Shown here in pieces: positions 45,433-55,036 of a stretch of 64,000 nt of DNA. The translations under genes were made by a program, and so were the position numbers. The notes under the pieces are model-generated. The model searched no databases, was not told where the DNA came from, and saw nothing but the letters and a program-made list of their open reading frames with translations. Position 1 is the first letter of the stretch. Each line of letters starts with the position of its first letter. The DNA comes from Pseudonocardia parietis (GTDB lineage: Bacteria > Actinomycetota > Actinomycetes > Mycobacteriales > Pseudonocardiaceae): the NCBI RefSeq assembly GCF_017876315.1, contig NZ_JAGINU010000001.1:6138001-6202000 (forward strand), in the 5' to 3' direction.

Positions 45433-46037
45433 CGGCGCTCACCGCCGGTGCTCGCGCCCGGGGGACCCTCGCCGGCCTCGCGGGCGTCGCGGGCGATCCC
45501 CGAGCCCAGCGAGCGCAACAGGTCCAGCACCACGCCGATGATCAGCAGGTAGACGCCGACGTCGATGAGCAGGCTGGTGACGATGTCGAGGTAGCCGAAG
45601 TCGCCGAACGAGATCCGCCACTTCGTGCTGGACAGCACCGCCTCGCCCCACAGCACCGGCGCCAGCCCGGTGAGGACGGCGATGATCAGGCCGGCGCCGA
45701 CCAGCACCGGTGGCCGGATCCCGAACCGCGAGGCGAGGATGTTGTCGTCGCCGCCCGCGATGTGCCGCAGCACGAACGCCAGGCCGGCGACCAGACCCCC
45801 GGAGAACCCGCCGCCCGGGCCGTAGTGGCCCTCGAACAGCAGGAACACCGAGAAGACCAGCACGGTCGGGAACAGCAGGCGGGCCGCCGCCTCGAGCACC
45901 AGGGTGCGCTCGCGGGTGTCCGGGCAGGCACCGGGCAGCATCCACCGGCCGCTGGGCTGGTCCCAGCGGGACCAGGAGGTGTCGTCGGAGGGCGACGGGG
46001 ACGCCGGTTCCGCCGGAGCCTCCCTCGGCGCCGTCAT
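45429..46037 (-). CDS. mnhB: MnhB, Na+/H+ antiporter subunit B
   Basis: A 202-aa membrane protein with a ~45-residue soluble N-terminal extension, then four helices. FPTVLVFSVFLLFEGHYGPGGGFSGGLVAGLAF is the MnhB signature; YLDIVTSLLIDVGVYLLIIG marks the last helix. The ATG overlaps the mnhA stop (ATGA). Confidence 0.95.
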   Translation of the reverse strand: MTAPREAPAEPASPSPSDDTSWSRWDQPSGRWMLPGACPDTRERTLVLEAAARLLFPTVLVFSVFLLFEGHYGPGGGFSGGLVAGLAFVLRHIAGGDDNILASRFGIRPPVLVGAGLIIAVLTGLAPVLWGEAVLSSTKWRISFGDFGYLDIVTSLLIDVGVYLLIIGVVLDLLRSLGSGIARDAREAGEGPPGASTGGERR

Positions 46038-48406
46038 CGCAGCACCTCCTGCTCGCGCTGGGGGGACTCGGTGCCGCTGGTCACGCCCGGGCTGCCCTTC
46101 CTCTTGTCGTAGCGGGTGGCGAGCACGAGGCTCGCCGTCCCGGCGGCGCAGATCAGCAGGACGGTGATCTCGCCGATGGTGTCCAGGGCCCGGAAGTCGA
46201 CCAGAATCGCGCTGATGAGGTTCGTGGCACCGGCCTCGGGCGCGTTCGCGATGAACGCGTCGGTGGTCGCGGGCGGCAGCACCCGGGCTCCGGAGAGCAC
46301 CACGGCCATCCCGGCGACGAGCACACCACCGACGCCTGCCGCGAGGGCCTTGGGCGTCCGCACCCGGTGCTCGGAGTCCGGTTCTGCGAAGTGCGCGGGC
46401 AGCCGCCGCAGCACGAAGACGAACGCGACCAGGGTGAGCGTCTCGACCAGGAACTGGGCGAGCGCCAGATCCGGGGCGCCGTCGATGATGAACAGCCCGC
46501 CGATCCCGTAACCGACCGCGCCGACCAGCAGCACCGCGGTGAAGCGGCGACGGGCCCGGCACAGCGCGATCGCGGCGATGCACACCATCAGGCCCACCGG
46601 GACCTGCATGATCGAGTGGTAGGCGACCTGGTCGTGCGGCACCGACGCGGAGAGCGCCAGCACCGGGCCGGGCAGCGCGATCAGCACGAACAGGATGCAG
46701 CCCAGGTACACCGGCAGTGAACCGATCTGCAGCCGGCCGGTGACGACGATCGCGGTCCGTTCCACGCCGGTCACGATCGCCTCGTAGCCCCGCTGGGCGG
46801 ACAGGCCCGGCACCTTGGCGTGCTCGGTCGCGGAGCCTCCGTAGCGGTGCAGCAGCAGACCACCGACGACGGCGACCGCCGACAACAGCAGCGCGAGGCC
46901 GACGCCGTGCCACAGCGCGAGCTCGTACTGGGCGGCGTAGGGGTCGCCGAGCGCGGGCAGCGGGCGGGCGTAGGCCTGCGCCAGCTCCTGCACCAGCGGC
47001 GCGGCGAACCCGGCGCCGAGACCGGTCAGCGCGCACAGCCAGGCCGGGCCGGACAGTCCCAGCGGCACCGGGTCGCCCCCGGTGGGGTGCCTGCCCTTGG
47101 TCGAGAACGCGCCCCACAGGAACCGGGCGGTGTAGGCGGCCGTGAGCAGTGACCCGACGACCAGCCCGGCCAGCACCATCGTGCCGCGGACCCCGCCCTC
47201 GAGCAGGAACGCCTCGTAGGCGGCCTCCTTGCCGACGAAGCCGAGCATCGGCGGCAGCCCCGCCATCGACAGTGCCGCGAGCGTCGACAGCACGGCCAGC
47301 CCGCGCCGGCGACGGCCGAGCCCGCAGAGCTCCCGCAGGTCACGCGTGCCACAGGTCTTGTCGATGGCGCCGACCACCATGAACAGCGGGGCCTTGAACA
47401 GACCGTGCGCGAGCAGCATCGCGATCCCGGCCAGCGCCGCCACCCGGGACCCGGCTCCGAAGAGCACCATCAGGAAGCCGAGCTGGCTGACCGTGCCGAA
47501 CGCGAGCAGCCGCTTGAGGTCGGTCTGACGCAGCGCCCGCCAGCCGCCGAGCAGCATCGTCACCAGGCCCAGCACCATGACCGGGCCCCACCACACCGTG
47601 TACGCCGAGAACGCGGGCCCGAGCCGGGCCACCAGCACCACGCCGGCCTTCACCATGGACGCGGCGTGCAGGTAGGCCGAGATCGGCGTCGGGGCCGCCA
47701 TCGCGTACGGCAGCCACGGGTGGAACGGCACCTGCGCGGACTTGGTGAGCGCGCCCACCAGGATCAGCACCAGCGCGAAGGTCAGCGCGACCGGCTGGTC
47801 CGGGGCGAGCGTGCCCGCGTTCGCCGCGGCCGTGATGGCCGGGATCGAGTAGGTCCCCGCCAGCTCACCGAGCAGCACGATACCCAGCAGCATCGCCAGC
47901 CCGCCGAACACGGTGACCAGCAGCGCCTGGACCGCGGCCCGCCGGTTCTCCCGGTACTGGCCGCCCTGGCCCACGAGCAGGAACGACGCCAGCGACGTCA
48001 GCTCCCAGAACACGTACAGCGTGAGCAGGTCGTCGGCCAGGACCAGGCCGAGCATCAGCCCGGCGAAGGTGACCAGCAGCGCCGCGGACCGGGCGGCGTC
48101 CTTCGACCGCGGGCCGAAGTACCAGGCCGCGTAGACCATGATCAGCGCCCCGACCCCGGACACGAGGACGATCATGGCCAGCGCCAGCGCGTCCAGCCGC
48201 AGGCTCAGCGAGAGCCCGAGCTCCGGGGCCCACTCGATGCGGTCGGTGACACCGGTGCCGAGCGCCGCGGGCGCCTGCGACATCGCCCACACCAGGGTCG
48301 CGCCCAGCAGTGCGGCGCCTGCGCCGAACGCCAGCCGCCGGTTGTACCGGGCGAGTGCGGGCAGGCACAGCGCCAGGACGAGATGGGCGGCCACGACGGC
48401 GAGCAC
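46034..48406 (-). CDS. mnhA: MnhA, Na+/H+ antiporter subunit A
   Basis: A 790-aa subunit combining a NuoL-like antiporter core with a C-terminal DUF4040/MbhD-E region. Core motifs: LYVFWELTSLASFLLVG (Glu), GALTKSAQVPFHPWLPYAMAAPTPISAYLHAASMVKAGVVL (two Lys and His), and DLKRLLAFGTVSQLGFL. The C-terminal part has VGYGIGGLFIIDGAPDLALAQFLVETLTL. GTG at 48406 has AGGAGG five bases upstream; an earlier GTG (48412) or ATG (48484) is less likely. First gene of the mnhABCDEFG operon, which exchanges cytoplasmic Na+ or K+ for protons. Confidence 0.94.
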   Translation of the reverse strand: MLAVVAAHLVLALCLPALARYNRRLAFGAGAALLGATLVWAMSQAPAALGTGVTDRIEWAPELGLSLSLRLDALALAMIVLVSGVGALIMVYAAWYFGPRSKDAARSAALLVTFAGLMLGLVLADDLLTLYVFWELTSLASFLLVGQGGQYRENRRAAVQALLVTVFGGLAMLLGIVLLGELAGTYSIPAITAAANAGTLAPDQPVALTFALVLILVGALTKSAQVPFHPWLPYAMAAPTPISAYLHAASMVKAGVVLVARLGPAFSAYTVWWGPVMVLGLVTMLLGGWRALRQTDLKRLLAFGTVSQLGFLMVLFGAGSRVAALAGIAMLLAHGLFKAPLFMVVGAIDKTCGTRDLRELCGLGRRRRGLAVLSTLAALSMAGLPPMLGFVGKEAAYEAFLLEGGVRGTMVLAGLVVGSLLTAAYTARFLWGAFSTKGRHPTGGDPVPLGLSGPAWLCALTGLGAGFAAPLVQELAQAYARPLPALGDPYAAQYELALWHGVGLALLLSAVAVVGGLLLHRYGGSATEHAKVPGLSAQRGYEAIVTGVERTAIVVTGRLQIGSLPVYLGCILFVLIALPGPVLALSASVPHDQVAYHSIMQVPVGLMVCIAAIALCRARRRFTAVLLVGAVGYGIGGLFIIDGAPDLALAQFLVETLTLVAFVFVLRRLPAHFAEPDSEHRVRTPKALAAGVGGVLVAGMAVVLSGARVLPPATTDAFIANAPEAGATNLISAILVDFRALDTIGEITVLLICAAGTASLVLATRYDKRKGSPGVTSGTESPQREQEVLR

Positions 48407-48577
48407 CGGCACCTCCTGGTTCAGGAATCGTACGGACGGGCTGGTCACTCGCGTCACGGTCCGACCGGGGAGCCGCACAGGCATGGCACGAGCCGTTCGC
48501 CGGGCGGGGACACGACGACGACGCCGGGGTCATCCTATCGGCGCAACAGGACGTTTCGCCCGCCACCGTACCGGGGC

Positions 48578-48712
48578 TCACCTCACCAGGGGCTTGCCGA
48601 AACACCGGGAGCGATGATCGTCCCGGTACGGGCCGAACCTCCCGATCACGTGGTATCCGCCGGACCGGTAGAGGGCTATCGCCTCGGGCTGCGCGGTCCC
48701 GGTCTCGAGCAC
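48578..48712 (-). pseudogene. C-terminal fragment of a GNAT acetyltransferase gene
   Basis: In the 331-bp gap between mnhA and the MFS gene, the minus strand carries 44 codons ending in a stop: LETGTAQPEAIALYR, then SGGYHVIGRFGPYRDD and RCFGKPLV. This resembles the last part of many GNAT N-acetyltransferases (motif B tail: ETG, QPEAIALYxxxGY, GPY, CFxK). The upstream portion of such a gene is absent: the frame runs into the 3' end of the MFS gene. No start codon or ribosome binding site is near. The rest of the gap (48407-48577) shows nothing certain beyond being the mnhA promoter side. Confidence 0.65.
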
Positions 48713-48737
48713 GCCCCCATCATCGGCCCCGCCATGC

Positions 48738-49943
48738 TCAGGCCACGGCGGTCTCCCGCTCCACCGCCACCGACCGCCGGGCCCGGGCGATGCGGTGCGC
48801 CCCGCCCCAGACCAGCCCGAGACAGGCCGCCTGGACCACGGCGACGACGAGCAGCAGCACCGGGTACCCGGCGATCGGGGTCAGCGCGGAGAGCAGCATC
48901 GGCAGCATGAACCCGACGTAGGTGAGCGAGTAGAAGACCGCGGTCAGCCCGGCCAGTTGCTCGGGCGGCGCGATGCGCTGCACCTCCTGCAACCCGGACA
49001 GCAGCACGAACCCGTACCCGGCGCCCAGCAGCACCGCGGCACCGAACGCGAGCGGTACCGAGGCGGTCGCGGCGACCCCGGTGGTCACCAGCGTTCCCGC
49101 GATGACCAGGCCGACGCCGATCCGTGAGGTCGCGTGCAGCGAGCGCCGGTCGATCACCTTCGCGACCGACTGCGCGGCGAACCCGACGGCCAGGCTCACC
49201 ACGGTGATCCCGGTCGCCACCACCATGCCCCGGTCCCCGGTCGACGGGGCGATCAGCGCGGGCTGGACCGCATAGGACAGCGCGGCCGCTCCGAACACCC
49301 AGGGCGCGGCGGGCAGCACCAGCCACAGGAAGCGCGGGTGCGCGGCGGTGGGGACCCGCAGGTCCCGCCACAGCGACCGGGACGGGTCCGCCGGCGCCGT
49401 CTCGGCGCCGCGGCGCAGGCCCCACACGATCGGGATCATGAGCAGCACGTGCACCAGGTAGGGCAGCTCCATCGGCATCGGGCCGTACTGGGCGAGCGGG
49501 CCGCCGACCAGCGGTCCCACGCCGAACCCGAGGGTGAGCGCGAGCGCCGCGCGGCGGGCGCCGCTGCCGGCGGTGTCGACGTCGGACAGCTCCTTGACCC
49601 AGGTGGTCGCCACGGCCATCGCGACGCCCATGCTCACGCCGAACAGCATCCGTCCGGCGTACAGCAGCGGTTCGGCGGACGCACCGAGACCGAGCACCAC
49701 GCTGGCCGGGATCGCCAGCGCGGTCGCCGGGAGCAGCACCCGCCTGCGCCCCCAGCGGTCCGACGCCGGGCCGCCGACGAGCAGACCGGGGGCGAGCCCG
49801 AGCACGTAGACGCCGAAGAACGCGGCGACCACCGTGTCCGAGTAGTCCCCCTGCTCCCGGTACATGACCATCAGCGGGCTGAACTGGTTGGCGCCGAAGC
49901 CGACGCCGAACAGCGCCGCCGCCGGGCGCATCCAGGCCTTCAC
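48738..49943 (-). CDS. MFS transporter
   Basis: A 401-aa, 12-helix transporter of the major facilitator superfamily starting at GTG 49943, with GGGGAGG about 8 bases upstream. The loop between helices 2 and 3 has the MFS signature GGPASDRWGRRRVLLPA; GFGVGPLVGGPLAQYG resembles motif C of drug/H+ antiporters. Substrate unknown; such proteins often export small molecules. It is transcribed in the same direction as glcB but separated from it by a strong hairpin. Confidence 0.87.
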   Translation of the reverse strand: MKAWMRPAAALFGVGFGANQFSPLMVMYREQGDYSDTVVAAFFGVYVLGLAPGLLVGGPASDRWGRRRVLLPATALAIPASVVLGLGASAEPLLYAGRMLFGVSMGVAMAVATTWVKELSDVDTAGSGARRAALALTLGFGVGPLVGGPLAQYGPMPMELPYLVHVLLMIPIVWGLRRGAETAPADPSRSLWRDLRVPTAAHPRFLWLVLPAAPWVFGAAALSYAVQPALIAPSTGDRGMVVATGITVVSLAVGFAAQSVAKVIDRRSLHATSRIGVGLVIAGTLVTTGVAATASVPLAFGAAVLLGAGYGFVLLSGLQEVQRIAPPEQLAGLTAVFYSLTYVGFMLPMLLSALTPIAGYPVLLLVVAVVQAACLGLVWGGAHRIARARRSVAVERETAVA

Positions 49944-49975
49944 GGTGGTTCCTCCCCTACACGACCCCGACACAC

Positions 49976-50011
49976 GACGACGCCCCCGGGGCCATCCCCG
50001 GGGGCGTCGTC
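49976..50011 (-). terminator. Strong 16-bp hairpin after glcB
   Basis: GACGACGCCCCCGGGG (49976-49991) pairs perfectly with 49996-50011 around CCAT. It lies 15 bp past the glcB stop. A run of five T lies between the stop codon and the hairpin on the transcribed sense strand rather than after it, so this is a U-less terminator. Confidence 0.85.
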
Positions 50012-50026
50012 GGTGACGCGAAAAAG

Positions 50027-52174
50027 TCAGGCGTTCGCCTTGGCACGCCGGCGCCAGTTGGTCAGCGTGCGCTCGGTGTAGCCGTTCGGTTCGACCGCGC
50101 CGTCGAACACCAGCTCCAGCGCCGCCCGGAAGGACTCACTGCCGTCGAGGTCCTTGGCCATGGGCGGGTAACCGGGCTCGCCGGCGTTCTGGTCGTCGAC
50201 GACCGCGGCCATCCGGGCGAACGTGTCCCGCACGGTCTCCTCGTCGACCACACCGTGCGCCAGCCAGTTGGCGAGGAGCTGGCTGGAGATCCGCAGTGTC
50301 GCACGGTCCTCCATCAGCCCCACGCCCTCCAGGTCCGGAACGGTGGAGCAGCCGATGCCCATTCCCACCCAGCGCACGACGTAGCCGAGGATCGACTGCG
50401 CGTTCGTCTCCAGCTCGTGGGTGATGTCCTGCGCGGACAGGGACGCCGGGTCACCGAGCGGCAGCTCCAGCAGCGCGCGCCGGTCGGCGAGCCCCCGCGA
50501 GGCGAGCCGGGACTGCACGTCACCGACGTTCACCCGCAGGTAGTGCAGGGCGTGGAGGGTGGCCGCGGTCGGCGACGGCACCCAGGCGCAGTCCGCGCCG
50601 GCCTTCGGGTGACCGATCTTCTGCTCGATCATGTCCGCCATCGCGGCGGGCTTGGCCCACATGCCCTTGCCGATCTGGGCGGTGCCCGAGAACCCGGCGG
50701 CGAGCGCGACGTCGACGTTGCGGTCCTCGTAGGTCTGCAGCCACCTGGTCGACTTCATGTCGCCCTTGCGCAGCACCGGCCCGGCCCGGAAACAGGTGTG
50801 GATCTCGTCGCCGGTGCGGTCGAGGAAGCCGGTGTTGACGAAGATGACCCGGTCGGTCGCCTCGGCGATGCAGGCACCGAGGTTGGCGGTGGTCCGCTTC
50901 TCCTCGTCCATGATGCCGATCTTGAGCGTGTTCGGCCGCAGTCCGAGGGCCTCCTCGACGGCGCCGAAGAGCTCCACGGTCAGCGCGACCTCCTCGGGGC
51001 CGTGCTGCTTCGGCTTCACGATGTAGACGCTGCCGGCGCGGGAGTTGGTGTGCGGCCCCTTCTCCGCCACGTCGTACAGCCCGGCGACGGCCGAGACGAG
51101 CGCGTCGAGGACGCCCTCGGCGATCTCGTCGCCGTCGGCCGTGCGCACCGCGTCGGTGGTCATGTGGTGCCCGCAGTTGCGGACCAGCATCAGCGAGCGG
51201 CCCGGCAGCGTCAGCTCCGTCCCGTCCGGCGCCGTGTAGGAGCGGTCCGGGTGGACCCGGCGCACGACGGTCCGGCCGCCCTTCTCGAACTCCGAGGTCA
51301 GGTCCCCGGTGAGCAGGCCGAGCCAGGTGCGGTAGGCGAGCGTCTTGTCCTCGCCGTCGACGGTCGCGACCGAGTCCTCCAGGTCGACGATCGTGGTGAC
51401 CGCGGACTCCAGCACGACGTCGGCGACGTCGGCGTGGTGCTGCTTGCCGACCTGGGTGGTCGGGTCGATGGTGATCTCGAGGTGCAGCCCGTTGCGGGTG
51501 AGCAGGACGGCGCCGCGGCCGTCGCCGTCGACCGCCCGGAAGCCGGCGAACTGCGCCGGATCGGCCAGGCTCACGGTGCCGTTGCGGGTGTCCGCGACGA
51601 GGCCGTCGGTGCCGGCGCGGTAGGCGGTGACGTCGGCGTGGCTGCCCTTCGCGAGACCGAACAGCTCGTCGAGCAGCTCGTCGGCGGCCGTGATGACCTG
51701 GGCGCCGCGGCGCTCGTCGTAACCGGGGGCGAGCTCGCCGTCCTGCGGGAGCGCGTCGGTGCCGTAGAGCGCGTCGTACAGCGAGCCCCAGCGGGCGTTC
51801 GCGGCGTTGAGCGCGTAGCGCGGCACGGTCGCGGGGACGACGAGCTGCGGGCCGGCGATCTCGGCGATCTCGGGGTCGACGCGGTCCACGTCGATCGTGG
51901 GCGAGGCGTCCGGGAGCAGGTAGCCGAGCTCGGTGAGGAACCTCTCGTAGTCCTCGACCGACCCGGCGCCGTTCGCGCGGTGCCACTCGTCGATGCGGGC
52001 CTGGAGCTCGTCGCGCTTCGCCAGCAGCGACGTGATCTTCGGCGCGAACCGCTCCTGCAGCCGCGCCAGGGTCGCCCAGAAGCCCTCCGCGGTGAGGTCC
52101 ACGTCGGCCAGGAGCTCGCCCTCGACGAACGCGCGCAGGTGCGGATCGACCTGCAGCCCGGAGCTGTCGGCCAT
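50027..52174 (-). CDS. glcB: Malate synthase G
   Basis: A 715-aa single-chain enzyme condensing glyoxylate with acetyl-CoA to malate. Marks of the G isoform include the long N-terminal part (FVEGELLADVDLTAEGFWATLARL), TTIVDLEDSVATVDGEDKTLAYRTWLGL with the metal/substrate region, VRNCGHHMTTDAV, SVYIVKPKQHGPEEVAL, IGIMDEEKRTTANL (Glu metal ligand) and FINTGFLDRTGDEIHT-like VNTGFLDRTGDEIHT. Start ATG 52174 with GAGGGTGG upstream. It is divergent from glcDEF across 199 bp, giving a shared promoter for glycolate metabolism. Confidence 0.97.
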   Translation of the reverse strand: MADSSGLQVDPHLRAFVEGELLADVDLTAEGFWATLARLQERFAPKITSLLAKRDELQARIDEWHRANGAGSVEDYERFLTELGYLLPDASPTIDVDRVDPEIAEIAGPQLVVPATVPRYALNAANARWGSLYDALYGTDALPQDGELAPGYDERRGAQVITAADELLDELFGLAKGSHADVTAYRAGTDGLVADTRNGTVSLADPAQFAGFRAVDGDGRGAVLLTRNGLHLEITIDPTTQVGKQHHADVADVVLESAVTTIVDLEDSVATVDGEDKTLAYRTWLGLLTGDLTSEFEKGGRTVVRRVHPDRSYTAPDGTELTLPGRSLMLVRNCGHHMTTDAVRTADGDEIAEGVLDALVSAVAGLYDVAEKGPHTNSRAGSVYIVKPKQHGPEEVALTVELFGAVEEALGLRPNTLKIGIMDEEKRTTANLGACIAEATDRVIFVNTGFLDRTGDEIHTCFRAGPVLRKGDMKSTRWLQTYEDRNVDVALAAGFSGTAQIGKGMWAKPAAMADMIEQKIGHPKAGADCAWVPSPTAATLHALHYLRVNVGDVQSRLASRGLADRRALLELPLGDPASLSAQDITHELETNAQSILGYVVRWVGMGIGCSTVPDLEGVGLMEDRATLRISSQLLANWLAHGVVDEETVRDTFARMAAVVDDQNAGEPGYPPMAKDLDGSESFRAALELVFDGAVEPNGYTERTLTNWRRRAKANA

Positions 52175-52205
52175 CTGTGACCACCCTCTCTGAGTTGGTG
52201 CTACG

Positions 52206-52226
52206 ACTGGTCTAGTTTCTACCAGT
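52206..52226. promoter_or_regulatory. Inverted repeat in the glcB-glcD divergent promoter, candidate operator
   Basis: ACTGGT-N9-ACCAGT (perfect 6-base arms) lies 32 bp before glcB and 148 bp before glcD in an unusually AT-rich patch (about 52200-52260) that should hold the promoters. Its TGGT/ACCA halves recall GntR/FadR-family operators (TGGT-N-ACCA), the family of the E. coli regulator GlcC, but no regulator gene is adjacent. Confidence 0.45.
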
Positions 52227-52373
52227 GGATTATCTTTTCCGCATCATGAAAGTACTGTGACGCGATCCGCGATCTGGGAACCCGCCTCGCACCACAGGGT
52301 GGACGTACCCTCGCGGGAACCCCGCCACGCCTGCGGCAGACCACGCCGCCGACAGAGCAAAGGGAGTGCATCG

Positions 52374-53828
52374 ATGCCCCTGGCCGCACCGATCCATGAC
52401 GAGTTCGTGGCCCTGCTGGGCGCCCGCGACGTGCTCTCCGACCCGGTCCGCACCCGTACCTACGAGTGCGACGGGCTGACCGGCGCCCGGGTCGTGCCCG
52501 CGCTCGTGCTGCTCCCCCGCACCGCCGAGCACGTCGCCGGCTGCGTGCGGATCTGTGCCCGGCACGGGATCCCGTTCGTCGCCCGCGGCGCCGGGACCGG
52601 CCTGTCCGGGGGCGCGCTGCCGGTGGCCGACGGCGTCGTCATCGGGCTGAACCGGCTCGACCGGGTGCTGGAGATCGACCCGGACAACCGGCGCGCGGTG
52701 CTCGAGCCGGGGGTGACGAACCTGGAGATCACCGCGGCGGCGTCGCCGTACGGCCTCTACTACGCGCCGGACCCCTCGTCGCAGCAGGTGTGCACGATCG
52801 GCGGGAACGTCGCGGAGAACTCCGGTGGCGCGCACTGCCTGAAGTACGGCTTCACCACCACCCATGTGCTGTCGATCGAGGTCGTGCTCCCGGACGGCAC
52901 GCTCGTCACCCTCGGGTCGGACTCGATGGAGCAGCAGGGCCCCGACCTGCGCGGGGTGTTCCTCGGCTCGGAGGGCACGCTCGGCATCGTCACGAAGGTC
53001 ACCGTGCGGCTGCTGCGGGCCCCCGAGGTCATGCGCACGCTGCTCGCCGACTTCCCCTCGGTCGCGGCCGGCGGCCGGGTCGTCTCGGACATCGTCGCCG
53101 CCGGGATCGTGCCCGCCGCGGTCGAGATGATGGACGCGCTGGCCATCGAGGCCGCCGAGGGCGCCACCGGCGCCGGGTACTCCCTCGACACGCCCGCGGC
53201 GCTGGTCGTCGAGCTGGACGGCACCGTCGAGGAGTGCGACGACCAGTTCGCCCGGGTCAAGGAGATCTGCGACCGGCACGGCTGCACCCGGCTGCACATC
53301 GCCGGCTCACCCGCGGAGCGGGCGAACATCTGGCGGGGCCGCAAGGCCGCGTTCGCCGCGGTCGGGCGGATCTCACCGGACTACATCGTGCAGGACGGTG
53401 TCGTCCCGCGGACCCGGCTGGCCGAGGTCCTCGGGCGGATCGAGGAGATGGGCACGGCCGCGGGCCTGCGGGTGGCCAACGTCTTCCACGCCGGCGACGG
53501 CAACCTGCACCCGCTGGTCCTGTTCAGCGCCGCGGACGGCCAGACCGAGCAGGCCGAGCAGCTCTCGGCCCGGATCGCCGAGCTGTGTGTGGAGATGGGC
53601 GGGTCGCTCTCGGGCGAGCACGGCATCGGCACCGACAAGGCCTGCTCGATGCCGACCATGTTCGGTGAGGACGACCTGGCCGTGATGGACCGGATCCGCG
53701 CCGGGTTCGACCCGGACCACATCTGCAACCCCGGGAAGCTGCTGCCCACCCCGCGGCTGTGCGGCGAGAAGCCGGGGCGCTACCGGCCCCACCCGCTGGA
53801 GGAAGCCGGTCTCATCGAGCGTCTGTAG
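52374..53828 (+). CDS. glcD: Glycolate oxidase subunit GlcD (FAD-linked)
   Basis: A 484-aa flavoprotein. The ATG at 52374 has AAGGGAG upstream. PCMH FAD-binding domain: PFVARGAGTGLSGGALPV, VCTIGGNVAENSGGAHCLKYG, GSEGTLGIVTKVTV; C-terminal FAD-oxidase domain: FHAGDGNLHPLVLF and GGSLSGEHGIGTDKA. With GlcE and GlcF it oxidises glycolate (some relatives, D-lactate) to the 2-keto acid, passing electrons to the respiratory chain. First gene of glcDEF. Confidence 0.94.
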   Translation: MPLAAPIHDEFVALLGARDVLSDPVRTRTYECDGLTGARVVPALVLLPRTAEHVAGCVRICARHGIPFVARGAGTGLSGGALPVADGVVIGLNRLDRVLEIDPDNRRAVLEPGVTNLEITAAASPYGLYYAPDPSSQQVCTIGGNVAENSGGAHCLKYGFTTTHVLSIEVVLPDGTLVTLGSDSMEQQGPDLRGVFLGSEGTLGIVTKVTVRLLRAPEVMRTLLADFPSVAAGGRVVSDIVAAGIVPAAVEMMDALAIEAAEGATGAGYSLDTPAALVVELDGTVEECDDQFARVKEICDRHGCTRLHIAGSPAERANIWRGRKAAFAAVGRISPDYIVQDGVVPRTRLAEVLGRIEEMGTAAGLRVANVFHAGDGNLHPLVLFSAADGQTEQAEQLSARIAELCVEMGGSLSGEHGIGTDKACSMPTMFGEDDLAVMDRIRAGFDPDHICNPGKLLPTPRLCGEKPGRYRPHPLEEAGLIERL

Positions 53829-53889
53829 AGCGGAGCGCACCTGACACATCGCACCTGCACAGGGCACGTGAAAAGAGAGCCGCCCACCC

Positions 53890-55029
53890 GTGACGAAGGG
53901 CCCCGAAGCCATGACCCGCGCCGCCCCCACCACGCTGCGCCCGACGACGCCGAAGGAGGTCCGCGACGCCGTCCTGGACACCTCCGGCCGGCTCGCGATC
54001 TCCGGTGCCGGCACCGCCCGGCAGTGGGCCGGCCGGCTCGCGGAGGTCGACGCCACGCTCGACCTGTCCGCGCTGTCCGGCGTGATCGCCCACAACCCCG
54101 GTGACATGACGGTGTCGGTGCACGCCGGCACCCCGGTGCGCGAGCTGCAGGACGAGCTCGCCGAGCACGGCCAGCGCCTCGCGATCGACGCCGCCCGGAT
54201 CGGCCGGGGCGCCACCGTCGGCGGCCTCGTCGCGACCGCCGACGCCGGCCCGTCCGCCCTGGTCTACGGCGGCATGCGGGAGCTGGTGATCGGCACGACG
54301 GCGGTGCTCGCCGACGGAACGATGGTCCGCAGCGGCGGTCACGTGATCAAGAACGTGGCCGGCTACGACGTCGCCAAGCTGATGCACGGTTCCTACGGCA
54401 CCTTCGGTCCGCTGGTGGAGGTCGTGCTGCGGCTGCACCCGGTGCCGGGGTCGACCGCCTGCGTGGCCGTCGACGGGCCGGTGGGCACCGCCACCGAGCA
54501 TGTCCACCGGCTGATGGCGAGCCCGCTGGAACCGATCGCCGTCGAATGGGTCTCCGGTGACCCCGGCACGCTCCTGGTCCGGCTGGAGGGCGGCGTCGAG
54601 ACGCTCCCCCACCGCACCGGACGCCTGCTGGAGCTGCTGGGCACCGACGCGCGCGAGAGCGGCGAACACGCGTGGGCCGAGCACGCCGCGCTCACCTCCG
54701 GCTCGTCCGGGAACGAGACGGCCGTGGTCCGCATCGGCTGTGCCCCCACCCGGCTCGTGCCGCTGCTGGCGCAGCTGCCCGCCACCGCCGTCACCGCGGG
54801 CCTGGCCACCGGGGTCGCCACCGTGACCGTGCCCGCCGCGTCGGTCACCGAGGTGCACGACGCCGTCGCCGCGGTCGGCGGGACCTCCGTACTGCGCGAC
54901 CGGCCCGCGGCCCTCGACGTCCCCGCCTGGGGCCCGGCGCCCTCCGCGCTGGCCCTGCTGAAAGCGATCAAGACCCGGCTCGACCCCGGAGCCCGGTTCG
55001 CAGCCGGCCGCTTCGACCCCTGGATGTGA
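53890..55029 (+). CDS. glcE: Glycolate oxidase subunit GlcE (FAD-binding)
   Basis: A 379-aa PCMH-domain protein shorter than GlcD. SGAGTARQWAGRLAEVDATLDL, IGRGATVGGLVATADAGPS and MRELVIGTTAVLADGTMVRSG with VIKNVAGYDVAKLM are typical GlcE elements. It lacks the full FAD-oxidase C domain of GlcD, as expected. GTG 53890 or ATG 53911 are both possible starts. It is followed by glcF after 7 bp. Confidence 0.92.
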   Translation: MTKGPEAMTRAAPTTLRPTTPKEVRDAVLDTSGRLAISGAGTARQWAGRLAEVDATLDLSALSGVIAHNPGDMTVSVHAGTPVRELQDELAEHGQRLAIDAARIGRGATVGGLVATADAGPSALVYGGMRELVIGTTAVLADGTMVRSGGHVIKNVAGYDVAKLMHGSYGTFGPLVEVVLRLHPVPGSTACVAVDGPVGTATEHVHRLMASPLEPIAVEWVSGDPGTLLVRLEGGVETLPHRTGRLLELLGTDARESGEHAWAEHAALTSGSSGNETAVVRIGCAPTRLVPLLAQLPATAVTAGLATGVATVTVPAASVTEVHDAVAAVGGTSVLRDRPAALDVPAWGPAPSALALLKAIKTRLDPGARFAAGRFDPWM

Positions 55030-55036
55030 GGCACCC

